Positions 33,113 through 42,420 of a stretch of DNA of 64,000 bases are shown here, one piece after another (position 1 is the stretch's first letter; every line of letters starts with the position of its first letter). The notes beneath the pieces are model-generated. The model saw only the letters and a program-made list of their open reading frames with translations, did not search any database and was not told the origin of the DNA. The DNA is from Fibrella aestuarina BUZ 2 (GTDB lineage Bacteria; Bacteroidota; Bacteroidia; Cytophagales; Spirosomataceae): contig NC_020054.1 of NCBI RefSeq assembly GCF_000331105.1, forward strand, positions 4,191,477-4,255,476, in the 5' to 3' direction. A program made the translations under genes and the position numbers.

Positions 33113-34885
33113 ATGCGTCGTGTGTTACTGACCCTGCTGCTTCCTCTTCTTCTACCAACCTACAAAGCGACGGGGCAACCGCGGCCGACCGACTTTATCC
33201 AGGAATTATGGTATAAAAAAGGCGTCGTTTATAACCTCGATGTCAAGGTATTCCAGGATTCGGACGGTGATGGCGTGGGCGATTTCAACGGCCTGACCCG
33301 ACGGCTGGATTACCTCAGCGACCTGGGCGTAACCGTTCTCTGGCTCGCGCCTTTCCAGCCCAGCCCCAACCAGGACGACGGCTATGACATCAGTGATTTC
33401 TACGGCATCGATGCCCGCCTGGGCACGCAGGCGGACCTCAGGAATTTCATTCAACAAGCCAAAAAGCGGGGCATTCGCGTCGTGATGGACCTAGTGGTCA
33501 ATCACACCTCCAGCCAGCACCCCTGGTTTCAGCAGGCCCGGCGCAACAAAGAGTCGCCTTACCGTTCCTGGTATGTCTGGTCGCAACAACGGCCCCGCGA
33601 CTGGAACAAGGGCATGATTTTCCCCGGCGTTCAGCACGAAACGTGGAGCTACGACTCGCTGGCGGGGGCCTACTTTTATCACCGTTTCTACCGCTTTCAG
33701 CCCGACCTCAACGCCCAGAATCCGGCCGTGCAAGCCGAGTTGCGCAACGTCGTTCGGCATTGGCTCGCGCTGGGTATCGACGGGTTCCGGCTCGATGCGG
33801 TGCCTTTTTTCATTGAAGTACCCGGCACGTCCGTCAATAACCCGGACCTTCAGTTCGATTTGCTGATGTGGCTGCGGCAGTTCATCCAGTGGCAGAAAGG
33901 CGATGCGCTGCTGCTGGGCGAGACCAATGTGGCCCCGAAGGAAAACAAGCAGTATTTCGGGCAGTACGGCGAAGGCATGCAGATGATGTTCAACTTCTAC
34001 GTCAACCAGTTTCTGTTCTACGCCCTGGCAACGGGCGACGTCGGAACACTGGAAAAAGCACTGGAAGCTACCAGGGACGTACCCACGACGGCCCAATGGG
34101 CCTTCTTTCTGCGTAACCACGACGAGATCGACCTCGGCCGACTCAGCAAACGCCAACGCGAGGCGGTGTATGCCCGTATGGGGCCGGACAAAAACATGCA
34201 GCTTTATGAGCGGGGTATCCGCCGACGGCTGGCCCCGATGCTGGCCAACCCCGCTCAACTGCGGATGGCGTATAGCCTGCTGTTCGCCCTGCCGGGCACG
34301 CCGGTGTTGCGCTACGGCGAAGAAATCGGCATGGGTGATGACCTCCGGTTGAAAGAACGGCTCGCCATCCGCACGCCTATGCAGTGGCTGGCCGGACCGA
34401 ACGGCGGGTTTACGACCGCCCGCCAACCGATACGTCCGCCGATTCAGCAAGGCCCCTATAGGTACGCCAATGTGAATGTAACCGCCCAGCGGCAGGATTC
34501 GGCGTCGTTACTGACGCACATCCGACGGCTGATTCGACTGCGGAAGCAGTACCCCGAAATCGGTCAGGGCGTTTGGCAGCTGCGAAAAAGCCATTCGCCA
34601 CACGTGCTGATCCTGGCCAGCGAAGGTCCCAACCGGACGGTGGTGACGGTTCATAATTTCAGCCCGCATCCACAAACCATCCGGGGGCTTTTTGAAGGGG
34701 CAAGGGGAGCCCGGGGCATCGGGATAAACGGAAAAACAGGGCCATCGCCGATCGACAAAACGGGGGATATCCAGCTACCGGGCTACGGCTACGGCTGGTT
34801 TACCATCGAACCAAAAACCAACCCAGTGCCGCCAGACGGGAAGTCTACCTCGGGCAGAGCAACCCCTACCGGACGAGGACGATGA
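33113..34885 (+). CDS. Secreted GH13 alpha-amylase-family enzyme (trehalose synthase-like)
   Basis: 590 residues from ATG 33113 (GTG at 33107 possible). A signal peptide (RVLLTLLLPLLLPTYKATG) is followed by the GH13 barrel: VYNLDVKVFQDSDGDGVGDF, VVMDLVVNHTSSQHPWF, GIDGFRLDAVPF (nucleophile Asp228), LLLGETNV (acid/base Glu270) and FFLRNHDEIDL (Asp337). The GDGVGDF and NHT motifs are those of trehalose synthase and oligo-1,6-glucosidase branches. Secretion suggests action on extracellular or periplasmic maltooligosaccharides. The last 20 bp overlap the convergent transporter gene, and the final residues (TSGRATPTGRGR) come from that overlap. Exact specificity cannot be read from sequence. Confidence 0.9.
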   Translation: MRRVLLTLLLPLLLPTYKATGQPRPTDFIQELWYKKGVVYNLDVKVFQDSDGDGVGDFNGLTRRLDYLSDLGVTVLWLAPFQPSPNQDDGYDISDFYGIDARLGTQADLRNFIQQAKKRGIRVVMDLVVNHTSSQHPWFQQARRNKESPYRSWYVWSQQRPRDWNKGMIFPGVQHETWSYDSLAGAYFYHRFYRFQPDLNAQNPAVQAELRNVVRHWLALGIDGFRLDAVPFFIEVPGTSVNNPDLQFDLLMWLRQFIQWQKGDALLLGETNVAPKENKQYFGQYGEGMQMMFNFYVNQFLFYALATGDVGTLEKALEATRDVPTTAQWAFFLRNHDEIDLGRLSKRQREAVYARMGPDKNMQLYERGIRRRLAPMLANPAQLRMAYSLLFALPGTPVLRYGEEIGMGDDLRLKERLAIRTPMQWLAGPNGGFTTARQPIRPPIQQGPYRYANVNVTAQRQDSASLLTHIRRLIRLRKQYPEIGQGVWQLRKSHSPHVLILASEGPNRTVVTVHNFSPHPQTIRGLFEGARGARGIGINGKTGPSPIDKTGDIQLPGYGYGWFTIEPKTNPVPPDGKSTSGRATPTGRGR

Positions 34886-35759
34886 GGGCGGCGCCGATGG
34901 CCATGATCGTGGCGCCGAGTAGTTTGGGGAGCAACTGGCGCTCGCCGAAAAACTGGTAGCCAAACAGCACGCTCACCACCGCCGAGGTCTGGAAAAGAGC
35001 CAGCGCGTAGCCTACCTGCATGCCGCTGAAGACCACGGTGGTCGATAGCTGCATCAGGCCCACCAGCGCAATCAGGGCCAGGTAACTCAGGCGGTGTTTG
35101 GCTACCAGCTGCCATTGGCCCACCAGCGTCGAGCGGTGCAGGCTGCCGTACCAACCCCACGACAACACGCAGCCGAGCGCGCACCAGACCACAAACACGG
35201 TGGTGGCATCGGCCAGCAGCACGGCCCTTTTGATGTACACCGCCTCGACGGCCGAGCAGATCAGCGCCAGCACGCGCCACCGGATTTCGGGTTGCCCCAT
35301 CAGCCGCCAGCCGCCACCGCCCGCCCCGCGTTTGGGTTGCAGCACAACGTAGCTCCCCGCCACGATCAGCCCAACGCCCAACAGGCCAGCTACGCTCGGC
35401 ACTTCGCCCAGCAGCACGACGCCCACCACCAGGCTGACCACGGCCTTGTAGGCGTTGATCGGCCCCAGCACCGACAAATCGCCCGTCTGCAAGGCTTTGA
35501 CCAGCAGGGTGTTGCCCAGCACGGCCAGCACCCCCATGAGCAGCGCGTTGGCCCAGAAGTCGAGGCGCAGGTGCCGGGCGGTCTCCCAGCGATAAACGAA
35601 CAGGCAGGCGATGAACAAGCCGGTGTAGGTCACCGCCGTCACGAACAACGGGTCGGCCGACTGGTGGGTGAGTTTCTTCTGAAACACGTTAGCCAGCGGA
35701 TTGGCCAGAATCCGAACCAGCAGGGCCAGCGAGGTGATCGTACCAACGAAGAGCAGCAT
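34866..35759 (-). CDS. EamA/DMT-family transporter
   Basis: 297 residues with about ten membrane helices in two similar halves, each with an EamA pattern (VLGPINAYKAVVSLVVGVVL in the first; ALALFQTSAVVSVLFGYQFF in the second, followed by GERQLLPKLLGATIMAIGAA). Members export or import amino acids, nucleosides or other metabolites; the substrate is unknown. Its end overlaps the GH13 gene by 20 bp on the opposite strand. Confidence 0.88.
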   Translation of the reverse strand: MLLFVGTITSLALLVRILANPLANVFQKKLTHQSADPLFVTAVTYTGLFIACLFVYRWETARHLRLDFWANALLMGVLAVLGNTLLVKALQTGDLSVLGPINAYKAVVSLVVGVVLLGEVPSVAGLLGVGLIVAGSYVVLQPKRGAGGGGWRLMGQPEIRWRVLALICSAVEAVYIKRAVLLADATTVFVVWCALGCVLSWGWYGSLHRSTLVGQWQLVAKHRLSYLALIALVGLMQLSTTVVFSGMQVGYALALFQTSAVVSVLFGYQFFGERQLLPKLLGATIMAIGAALIVLVR

Positions 35760-35834
35760 GAGCCAGGCAGATGGGATAAGGCAAACAGCAGCGTATAAAT
35801 GAGTTTGCCCCGCAAGGCGGGGGCGGTGGGCGGG

Positions 35835-36950
35835 TCAGTCGGTGGTCAGGGTCGTGCCTTCGGCTACGCGCACCACGTAAGCCTTCCCCCCCACCCGGTC
35901 AATGGCGTCGGCAACGGCGTCGGCCCCGGTGGGTGCGTACACGAACATGGAGCCGCCCCCACCCGAGCCGTTGATTTTACCGCCCAGCGCCCCCGCCGAC
36001 AGCGCTGCCTCGAGCATCCGATCAATTTTGGGCGTCGAAATGCGCTGGGCATCGCGCAGGTTGGCCTGGTGCTCGGTCAGCAACGTACCCAGCCGCCCAT
36101 CAAACGCCCGTACGTTGGCGGAAGGCGTCTGGAGCAGCGTGCGGGCCTCCCGCAGCAGATCGCGGTTGGCAAGGGTGCCTTTCAGGAGGATGTATTCGTC
36201 TTTCGAAAGCTGGTCTTTGAACTCAGGTACGTCGGTCAGCGCGGCCGTGTGCAACGAGAAGTCGGGGCGGCTCTGCCGGATGCGTTGCACCACGTCGAGC
36301 ATCCCGAGTTTGACCCGCCGCAGAATGCCGATGGTGTCTTTTGGCTCCCTCGAATCGCCCAGCACGAAGGTGCCAAGTTGGGGCGTCAGGGTTTCCAGGG
36401 TGATGGCGGACGTGCCGTCGGGTCGTTGCGATTCGAGGTAGATCACGTTGCCCACGGCGGTGGCGAAGTGGTCCATCATGCCGCCCGGTTCGCCAAATTC
36501 GAGTACTTCGGCGCGGTACGCCAGTTCGGCCAGGGTCATAGGCGGCAGGTGGCGGGGTACATCGGCAAGTTGACTCAGCACATTCAGCCAGCTAACAATC
36601 AGCGCCGACGAGCTCGACGCCCCGGCGTTGATCGGGATGGTACCGCGTACGGTAGCCTCGACCCCCCGGCTGAAGGTGAAGCCCTCCTGCAACAACACGT
36701 TCACGGACGACCGCAGGTAATCCCGGTCGTGGGGATACGGCAGGCGCCCCCCATCGAAGGAAATATTGACCTGTTGATCGATATCGGGCAGGCGGATACG
36801 AAAGCGGCGATCAATGGGGTCGGGGCGGGCCGTGAGGGCAACGCGGCGATCGATGGCGGCGGCAATGACCGGCAAACCCAGGTAGTCGAGATGTTCGCCA
36901 AACAGACAGATACGGCCGGGTGTTGAGGCAGTGAGGTTAGTTGTTAACAC
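35835..36950 (-). CDS. GHMP-family sugar kinase (galactokinase-like)
   Basis: 371 residues, GTG start. The galactokinase-type signature TPGRICLFGEHLDYLGLPVI opens the protein; the ATP-binding motif is INAGASSSSALIVSWLN and the third GHMP motif is LGGKINGSGGGGSMFVY. GHMP kinases phosphorylate sugars such as galactose, L-arabinose or mannose derivatives; PGR...GEH.DY points to a galactokinase branch, but the exact sugar is open. It stands between the EamA transporter (76 bp) and the DUF5009 gene (88 bp), all on the minus strand. A role in sugar scavenging is plausible. Confidence 0.88.
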   Translation of the reverse strand: MLTTNLTASTPGRICLFGEHLDYLGLPVIAAAIDRRVALTARPDPIDRRFRIRLPDIDQQVNISFDGGRLPYPHDRDYLRSSVNVLLQEGFTFSRGVEATVRGTIPINAGASSSSALIVSWLNVLSQLADVPRHLPPMTLAELAYRAEVLEFGEPGGMMDHFATAVGNVIYLESQRPDGTSAITLETLTPQLGTFVLGDSREPKDTIGILRRVKLGMLDVVQRIRQSRPDFSLHTAALTDVPEFKDQLSKDEYILLKGTLANRDLLREARTLLQTPSANVRAFDGRLGTLLTEHQANLRDAQRISTPKIDRMLEAALSAGALGGKINGSGGGGSMFVYAPTGADAVADAIDRVGGKAYVVRVAEGTTLTTD

Positions 36951-37038
36951 GCAGAAACAAGCGGGAAGGGTTAGGTAAGTGTTGGCGATTAGGCCAAAAG
37001 GGTCACTATTACAGAATTGAGCCGTTCGTCGGGCGGCG

Positions 37039-38244
37039 TCACAGCTTCAGCCGGATACCCAGCCGGTTCAGGCCACCGGTCACGCCCACGCAGAGCAACG
37101 CAAACAGCAGCGATTTGATCAGCCCAACACCGCCCGTCAGCAGCACGGCAGGCAGATGAAGATCAAAGAAATCAACGAGGGCGTAGGCGAAATAAGGGAT
37201 CAGGTAGCACAGCAGCGTGTCGGTCCCGGCGGGTTTGATCGCCCGGAACCAATGGCCTTTGCCAGCAACGTCGACCAGCCAGTGCAGGGCCGTAAAGGCG
37301 AGCAACGTAAAGGCACTGCACAAAAACAGCCAGGCGGGGGTAGCGCCCAGTTTGGCCAGCCCCCAGATGGGTCGGGTGTAGATCGACAGCCCGATCAGCC
37401 CGGCCGCCGCCAGCAGAAACCCGAGGGTCATGGCCCGCCCGTAGCCCCGTTCGACGCACCACCGGAATACGGTAGCCGTGAGCGCACCGCCCAACGTCAG
37501 CCCGGCGAGGGTGCCTCCCCGGATGGCGTCGGGTATCCACTGCACCAGCGGCGGGAACGTGTAGGTTTTAGCCGCCATGCTCAGCACACAGAAGCCCACC
37601 CAGATCAGGGCCAGCACGGCGATGCGCTCACGAGCCAGCAGCGTGGCCAATGCCCCCACCAGATACGACCAGCCGATCAGGCCCAGAATACCCCACCAGT
37701 GGGTCTCGAATCGTTCGGCCGACTCGCCTCGGTATGCAAATGCGAGCGCCAGCAACACTACCCAGCCAAGGAGCTGACCAACGCGGCGGCGCGTTGGCGA
37801 TAGCGCCTTGGGGTACGTGTTCCAGATGAGGATGAAGGCGGTACAAGCCAGCACATTCCAGCCGAGGCGGGCAATACCCGTGGCCGCTTCGTTCAGGTAT
37901 TCGCCGTTGACCAGCCACAGCCCCATCACCAGCAGGGCCGCCGCGCGGGTCAGGACATGCCCGGCGATCTGCGCGTCGGTTTCGTGTCGGGTGCGTCGGT
38001 GCTGAATGGCAAAGGGGATCGACAGCCCCACGATAAACAGAAAGGCCGGGAACACCACATCGGCGAGGCCAATGCCATCGGCCCCTTCAGGTACGTGCTC
38101 CAGCCAGCCGGGAATGGCCGTCAGCGACCACAGGTCATTGACAAAGATCATCAGCACCATGGTCAGCGCCCGCAGCACGTCGATGGAGTCGACGCGGGTG
38201 AGCACCCGGAATGGGCTGGATGTAGCGGAAGCGGTCGATACCAT
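37039..38244 (-). CDS. DUF5009 / heparan-alpha-glucosaminide acetyltransferase-like membrane protein
   Basis: 401 residues with about ten membrane helices. N-terminal RVDSIDVLRALTMVLMIFVN and GLADVVFPAFLFIVGLSIPF are diagnostic of the DUF5009/NagX group, related to the lysosomal enzyme that acetylates terminal glucosamine across a membrane. GIARLGWNVLACTAFILIWN and the closing GTDTLLCYLIPYFAYALVDF also fit. Predicted to modify amino sugars at the inner membrane; not tested. Tight cluster with the HDAC-like gene (71 bp upstream). Confidence 0.86.
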   Translation of the reverse strand: MVSTASATSSPFRVLTRVDSIDVLRALTMVLMIFVNDLWSLTAIPGWLEHVPEGADGIGLADVVFPAFLFIVGLSIPFAIQHRRTRHETDAQIAGHVLTRAAALLVMGLWLVNGEYLNEAATGIARLGWNVLACTAFILIWNTYPKALSPTRRRVGQLLGWVVLLALAFAYRGESAERFETHWWGILGLIGWSYLVGALATLLARERIAVLALIWVGFCVLSMAAKTYTFPPLVQWIPDAIRGGTLAGLTLGGALTATVFRWCVERGYGRAMTLGFLLAAAGLIGLSIYTRPIWGLAKLGATPAWLFLCSAFTLLAFTALHWLVDVAGKGHWFRAIKPAGTDTLLCYLIPYFAYALVDFFDLHLPAVLLTGGVGLIKSLLFALLCVGVTGGLNRLGIRLKL

Positions 38245-38315
38245 AGCGGGCCTGTTTTCGCCCCAAGATAAGGCTGATCGACCCGCTTTTGACGACCCGA
38301 GCGCGCCAAACCAGC

Positions 38316-39233
38316 CTAGAAATACAAATTGGCGGCGGTGCGAAAGGTGTTGCAGTGCGCATCGACAATGTCGGCCACGCGGGGCGAGTAGCCGCCGCCC
38401 ATCGACACCACAATGGGCAGGCCCGCCCGCCGGGCTTCTTCGAACACAAACTGATCGCGCTGCTGCACGCCGGTCATCGACACGCCCAGTCTACCCAGCC
38501 GGTCGGTTTCCAGAATATCGACGCCCGCCACGTAGAACAGAAAGTCGGGCTGTTGGTCGGTCAGGAGGCGGGGCAACGTGTCGTAGAGCAAGTTCAGGTA
38601 CGTATCGTCGCGGGTGCCGGTGGCCAGTTCCACGTCGAGGTCCGACTGCTCTTTCTTGAGCGGGTAATTGTCTTTGCCATGCATGCTGAAGGTGAACACG
38701 CGCGGCTCGCCTTGAAACATGACCGCCGTACCATTGCCCTGATGCACGTCGAGGTCGATGACCAGAATCTGGCGGGCCTGCCCCGTTTCGAGCAGGTAAT
38801 GGGCCGCCACGCCCACGTCGTTGAGCAGACAGAAGCCTTCGCCATGATCGGGGTAAGCGTGGTGCGTACCACCCGCCACGTTCATGGCGACGCCATCGCG
38901 GCGGGCATGGTGCGTGGCATCAAGGGTGCCCTGCGTGATCACCCATTCGCGCTCGATCAGCCGGGGCGACATCGGGAAGCCAATCCGCCGCACCATGCGG
39001 GCGTCGACGGTCTGCGTTTTGAGGGCGTCGACGTACCCAGCCGTATGCACGCCCAGCACCCACCGATCATCGACGGGACTGGGCGCGAAAAAGTTGGCCT
39101 CGGTGCAGGTGCCGTCGTACAGCAGCTGTTCATGAATGAGTTCGTATTTGATCATCGGGAACCGGTGAGGTTCGCCGTTGGGGCCGGTGGGCAATTCGTG
39201 CTTGTAGAGCGGAGCGTAGGCAATTCTGAGCAT
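38316..39233 (-). CDS. HDAC-like zinc amidohydrolase
   Basis: 305 residues of the class I/II histone deacetylase fold. Catalytic His124/His125 (GGTHHAYPDHGEGFCLLND) and the zinc ligands in VIDLDVHQGNGTA (Asp162, His164) with the distal Asp in VAGVDILETDRLG are present. Bacterial members act on acetylated small amines such as acetylpolyamines. Substrate unknown. Possibly co-transcribed with DUF5009, an acetyltransferase-like protein, which would put opposing acetyl chemistry side by side (inference). Confidence 0.9.
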   Translation of the reverse strand: MLRIAYAPLYKHELPTGPNGEPHRFPMIKYELIHEQLLYDGTCTEANFFAPSPVDDRWVLGVHTAGYVDALKTQTVDARMVRRIGFPMSPRLIEREWVITQGTLDATHHARRDGVAMNVAGGTHHAYPDHGEGFCLLNDVGVAAHYLLETGQARQILVIDLDVHQGNGTAVMFQGEPRVFTFSMHGKDNYPLKKEQSDLDVELATGTRDDTYLNLLYDTLPRLLTDQQPDFLFYVAGVDILETDRLGRLGVSMTGVQQRDQFVFEEARRAGLPIVVSMGGGYSPRVADIVDAHCNTFRTAANLYF

Positions 39234-39395
39234 GTCAACAAATGATGGGCCGTTGGATAAAAATTGACGTCCGCTAAGGAAATGAGTCTCAACGTATAGC
39301 GACCTGCGTTCGTAATTTGGGCCTCTTCGCGGTCCCGAAATACAAAACCCAAAAGCAGGAAGGGCAGTTTACTCCGTACCAATTTCATCAACCCT

Positions 39396-39830
39396 ATGAA
39401 CATCGAACTATCTACCTCCGCCGAGCCGGTGCCCTTCGAACTTCTCGACGTACTGGTTCAGAATCGCCGCGATCAAGACGCGAACCGCTCGCTGTTGTCG
39501 CTGCATTTTGTGGGCAAACGGGGCCTTCAGACCGATCGCCTCAAGATGCCCCTGCTGACCTGGTACGATGCCAATCGGTTGCACCAATTTACCCATCAGT
39601 TAGCCAACGCCGACCCCACGGCCCGCCCGAACGATGCCCATATCGACCTGCCCGATGCGGGGTTGCGACTGGTGGCCAGCACTAAAGGTCGCCCGTCGAT
39701 CCGGATGGAAGCCATGCCCACCGCCAAACGTCGGTTTGCGCCGGTTGTCATCAACGGCAGCGCCGCCGGGCTGCGCGACTACGCCAAAGTACTCTACACC
39801 CGCCTGTGGGAAGCCTTTTGCCGGGGGTGA
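39396..39830 (+). CDS. Uncharacterised 144-residue protein
   Basis: A soluble protein without membrane or signal features: FELLDVLVQNRRDQDANRSL, LLSLHFVGKRGLQTDRLKMP, then RFAPVVINGSAAGLRDYAKV. ATG 39396 is preferred over an upstream in-frame start region because it begins the coherent part. No family recognised. Divergent from the HDAC-like gene; converges on the histidine kinase with a 45-bp perfect palindrome between them. Confidence 0.62.
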   Translation: MNIELSTSAEPVPFELLDVLVQNRRDQDANRSLLSLHFVGKRGLQTDRLKMPLLTWYDANRLHQFTHQLANADPTARPNDAHIDLPDAGLRLVASTKGRPSIRMEAMPTAKRRFAPVVINGSAAGLRDYAKVLYTRLWEAFCRG

Positions 39831-39833
39831 TTT

Positions 39834-39935
39834 GAATGTATAATGGATAGTGTACAATGTATAATGGGTTGCTGACGCGAAATCACCCGTGCGTCAGCAA
39901 CCCATTATACATTGTACACTATCCATTATACATTC
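39834..39935. repeat. Perfect 45-bp intergenic palindrome (ATACATTGTACAC family)
   Basis: Arms 39834-39878 and 39891-39935 are perfect reverse complements over 45 bp with a 12-nt loop. Arms include TGTATAATGG and TGTACAATGTATAATGGG, ending GCTGACGC. It lies between convergent genes and can serve as a two-way terminator. The stop codon of the histidine kinase (39926-39928) lies inside the right arm. Related arms occur at 43807-43900 and 46425-46535. Confidence 0.95.
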
Positions 39936-41224
39936 AGTATCCGAAACACGGTCTCGCCGGTGGGTTCGGTCAGTAGCGAGAAGGCGAAGCCGTGGTTGAG
40001 CAGGATTTCGCGGGTGAGCGTAAGGCCGATACCCTGCCCGTCGCGTTTGGTGCTGTAAAAGGGGTTGAACAACTGCCCGGCCACCTCGTCGGGGATGGGG
40101 TCGCCGTTGTTGCGAATCAGCAACTGCTGCGCCGACAGCTCCAGCGATACGGTGTTGCCCGCCCGGCAACTTTCCAGCGCGTTTTTTACCACGTTGATGA
40201 GCACCTGCTCCAGTTGCGATTCGTCCATCAGCCACCATACCGGTTCGTCGGGCGTCGTCACCTGCAACGTCACGGCCCGGCCCTCGGCCTGCGGTGCCAT
40301 CAGCCGGGCGATGTTCTGCACCAGCGCGGCCATGTCGGCCCGAACGCGGTGAGGCACCGGCAGGCGCACCACATCGGCAAACCGCCGCATGAAGCCATTC
40401 AGTCGCTCGTTGCGCTCGATCGCCACCCGCATCGCCCGTTGCAGGTCGGCCTCCCCCACCGTCGGCTCCACGATACTCAGGATGGTGTTGACCGCGCCGA
40501 TGGAGTTGTTGACTTCGTGGGCCATCATGCGGATGACCTTGCCGTAGGCCTTCTTCTCGGTGTCGATGATTTCGGCGGTCAGCTCTTCGATAAACAGAAA
40601 CTGCCGCCCAAAACCCCGGTCGATAAACTGCCCGCGCAAGACCCGGTACGTCTCCACGCCCGTCAGCCTGACGATCTGCGGTTGATCGAGCGGCAGGGTA
40701 TCCAGTTGGTTCAGCAGCGGGTGGTCGATGGCCGACAGCGGCTTACCGAGCAGATCGGCCTCGGGGCATTTCAGGAGCTGCCGGGCTTTGGGGTTGATGC
40801 CCGCCACGCGCGCGTCGAAGTCGAAAATCAGCAGGGCGATGGGCGACGCGTCGATGAGTTTATCCAGAAAAAACTGCTGCTCGGCCTGCCGGGTACGTTC
40901 CTGCCGCAACTGATCGATCATCAGGTTGTAGACCCGAATCAGTTCGTCGACTTCGCTATTCCCCGTGGGCACGAACTTGATGGTGAAGTCTTTATCACGG
41001 ATAGCCTCGATCCCCGACGCAATAAAGGCCGACGGCCGCCGAAACGCCCGGTATATGGAGAAGGCGGTGTAGAGCGACAGGATAATCAGCACTTCAACGG
41101 CAATCAGCAGCACCTCTTTCGACGCGAACAGGGGCTTTTCCTGCCGCAGTTCCGTGAACAGCAGCCAGCCCAGCAGGGCATGGAGCAGCAGAATATAGAC
41201 GAGGTAACGGGTTTGAAAACGCAT
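39926..41224 (-). CDS. NtrY-like sensor histidine kinase, partner of the sigma54 regulator
   Basis: 432 residues. Two N-terminal membrane helices (LVYILLLHALLGWLLF and VLLIAVEVLIILSLYTAF), a HAMP-like linker (FIASGIEAIRDKDFTIKF), a PAS domain (DASPIALLIFDFDARVAGIN), then HisKA with His236 in RMMAHEVNNSIGAVNTI and an ATPase domain (VLINVVKNALESC, NPFYSTKRDGQGIGLTLTR). This is the NtrY-type layout that pairs with sigma54 response regulators, and such a regulator lies 1.2 kb upstream on the same strand, separated only by an opposing oxidoreductase gene. It presumably senses an envelope signal relevant to the export operon. The last two codons (Asn-Val) and the stop come from a palindrome arm. 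Confidence 0.92.
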   Translation of the reverse strand: MRFQTRYLVYILLLHALLGWLLFTELRQEKPLFASKEVLLIAVEVLIILSLYTAFSIYRAFRRPSAFIASGIEAIRDKDFTIKFVPTGNSEVDELIRVYNLMIDQLRQERTRQAEQQFFLDKLIDASPIALLIFDFDARVAGINPKARQLLKCPEADLLGKPLSAIDHPLLNQLDTLPLDQPQIVRLTGVETYRVLRGQFIDRGFGRQFLFIEELTAEIIDTEKKAYGKVIRMMAHEVNNSIGAVNTILSIVEPTVGEADLQRAMRVAIERNERLNGFMRRFADVVRLPVPHRVRADMAALVQNIARLMAPQAEGRAVTLQVTTPDEPVWWLMDESQLEQVLINVVKNALESCRAGNTVSLELSAQQLLIRNNGDPIPDEVAGQLFNPFYSTKRDGQGIGLTLTREILLNHGFAFSLLTEPTGETVFRILNV

Positions 41225-41290
41225 AACGAAAAGGAGACGGGTATTTCGGTATCTTGTCGATGTCTTGCGGAATGTCCGCTCTCACAATTC

Positions 41291-42385
41291 ATGAACCGAC
41301 GACTTTTTCTTGGCCAGGCGGCGCTCGGCAGCGGTGCGTTATTAACCGCTCAGGCGAACCCGTGGCCTTCGGTTGCCCCCGACCGTAAGCTGGGCGTGGC
41401 GCTGGTGGGGCTGGGTACGTATAGCACGCTGCAACTGGCCCCCGCCCTTCAGCATACCGAACGCTGCCAACTGGCCGGCATCGTGACGGGCACGCCCGCC
41501 AAAGCCCAGGCGTGGATGCAGCAATACGCCATTCCCCAGGCAAACGTCTACGACTACCAAACGTTCGACCGCCTGGCCGACAACCCCGCCATCGACATCG
41601 TGTATGTGGTGCTGCCTAACGCGATGCATGCCGAGTACGTGATTCGGGCGGCGAAAGCAGGCAAGCACGTCATTTGCGAGAAGCCGATGGGCCTCAACGT
41701 GCGCGAGTGCGAGCAGATGATCCAGGCGTGTCGACAGGCGGGCGTCAAGCTGTCGGTAGGCTACCGGCTGTATTTTGAACCGCATCATCTGGAAGTCAGG
41801 CGGCTGGCCCAATCGAAGGAGCTGGGCACGGTGAAGCTGATGGAAACGGCCTTGGGCTTTTCGATGGCCGACCCAAAATCATGGCGACTCAACAAGCAAT
41901 TGGGGGGTGGCGGGGCCATCATGGATCTGGGGGTGTATGCCGTACAGGGCGCCCGCCGCACCATCGGCGAAGACCCGATTGCCGTAACGGCTCAGGGGTT
42001 CGTGCGCGACAAGGCGGTGTTCAAAGGCATTTACGAAAGTATGTTTTTTCAGCTGGAATTTCCGGGCGGGGCGCTGTCGAGTTCATCGACCACCTACACA
42101 TCGTACGTCGACCGGCTGTACGCAACTACGGGGTATCAGTGGTTTGGCCTGCAACCCGCCTTCAACGCCACCGGCGCCCGGGGCGACTCGTCGAACGGCA
42201 AGATCGAACTGAGCACACCGCCGTTCCAGCAAATCCGGCAGCTCGACGCCTTCGCCGCCAACATCCTCGACAACACCGAGCCGCTTGCGTCGGGGGCCGA
42301 GGGCCTCAAAGACATCCGCATCATCGACGCCATCGTCCGCGCCGCCGATACCGGCCGCCGTGTCGAAATCGACTGGAACGGGTAA
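41291..42385 (+). CDS. Gfo/Idh/MocA oxidoreductase with Tat-type leader
   Basis: 364 residues. The leader MNRRLFLGQAALGSGALLTA has a twin-arginine motif, predicting folded export with cofactor. NAD-binding fold: KLGVALVGLGTYSTLQLAPA, IDIVYVVLPNAMHAEYVIRA, HVICEKPMGLNVRECEQMI (EKP motif), and AIMDLGVYAVQGARRTIGED. Related Tat-exported enzymes act on glycosides or sugars in the periplasm (glucose-fructose oxidoreductase type). ATG 41291 is chosen at the leader; the frame is open far upstream without coding sense. It lies on the opposite strand between the histidine kinase and its likely regulator. Confidence 0.92.
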   Translation: MNRRLFLGQAALGSGALLTAQANPWPSVAPDRKLGVALVGLGTYSTLQLAPALQHTERCQLAGIVTGTPAKAQAWMQQYAIPQANVYDYQTFDRLADNPAIDIVYVVLPNAMHAEYVIRAAKAGKHVICEKPMGLNVRECEQMIQACRQAGVKLSVGYRLYFEPHHLEVRRLAQSKELGTVKLMETALGFSMADPKSWRLNKQLGGGGAIMDLGVYAVQGARRTIGEDPIAVTAQGFVRDKAVFKGIYESMFFQLEFPGGALSSSSTTYTSYVDRLYATTGYQWFGLQPAFNATGARGDSSNGKIELSTPPFQQIRQLDAFAANILDNTEPLASGAEGLKDIRIIDAIVRAADTGRRVEIDWNG

Positions 42386-42420
42386 GGGGCCGGGTACTTC
42401 GTGCGCCATAGGCACCCCCG

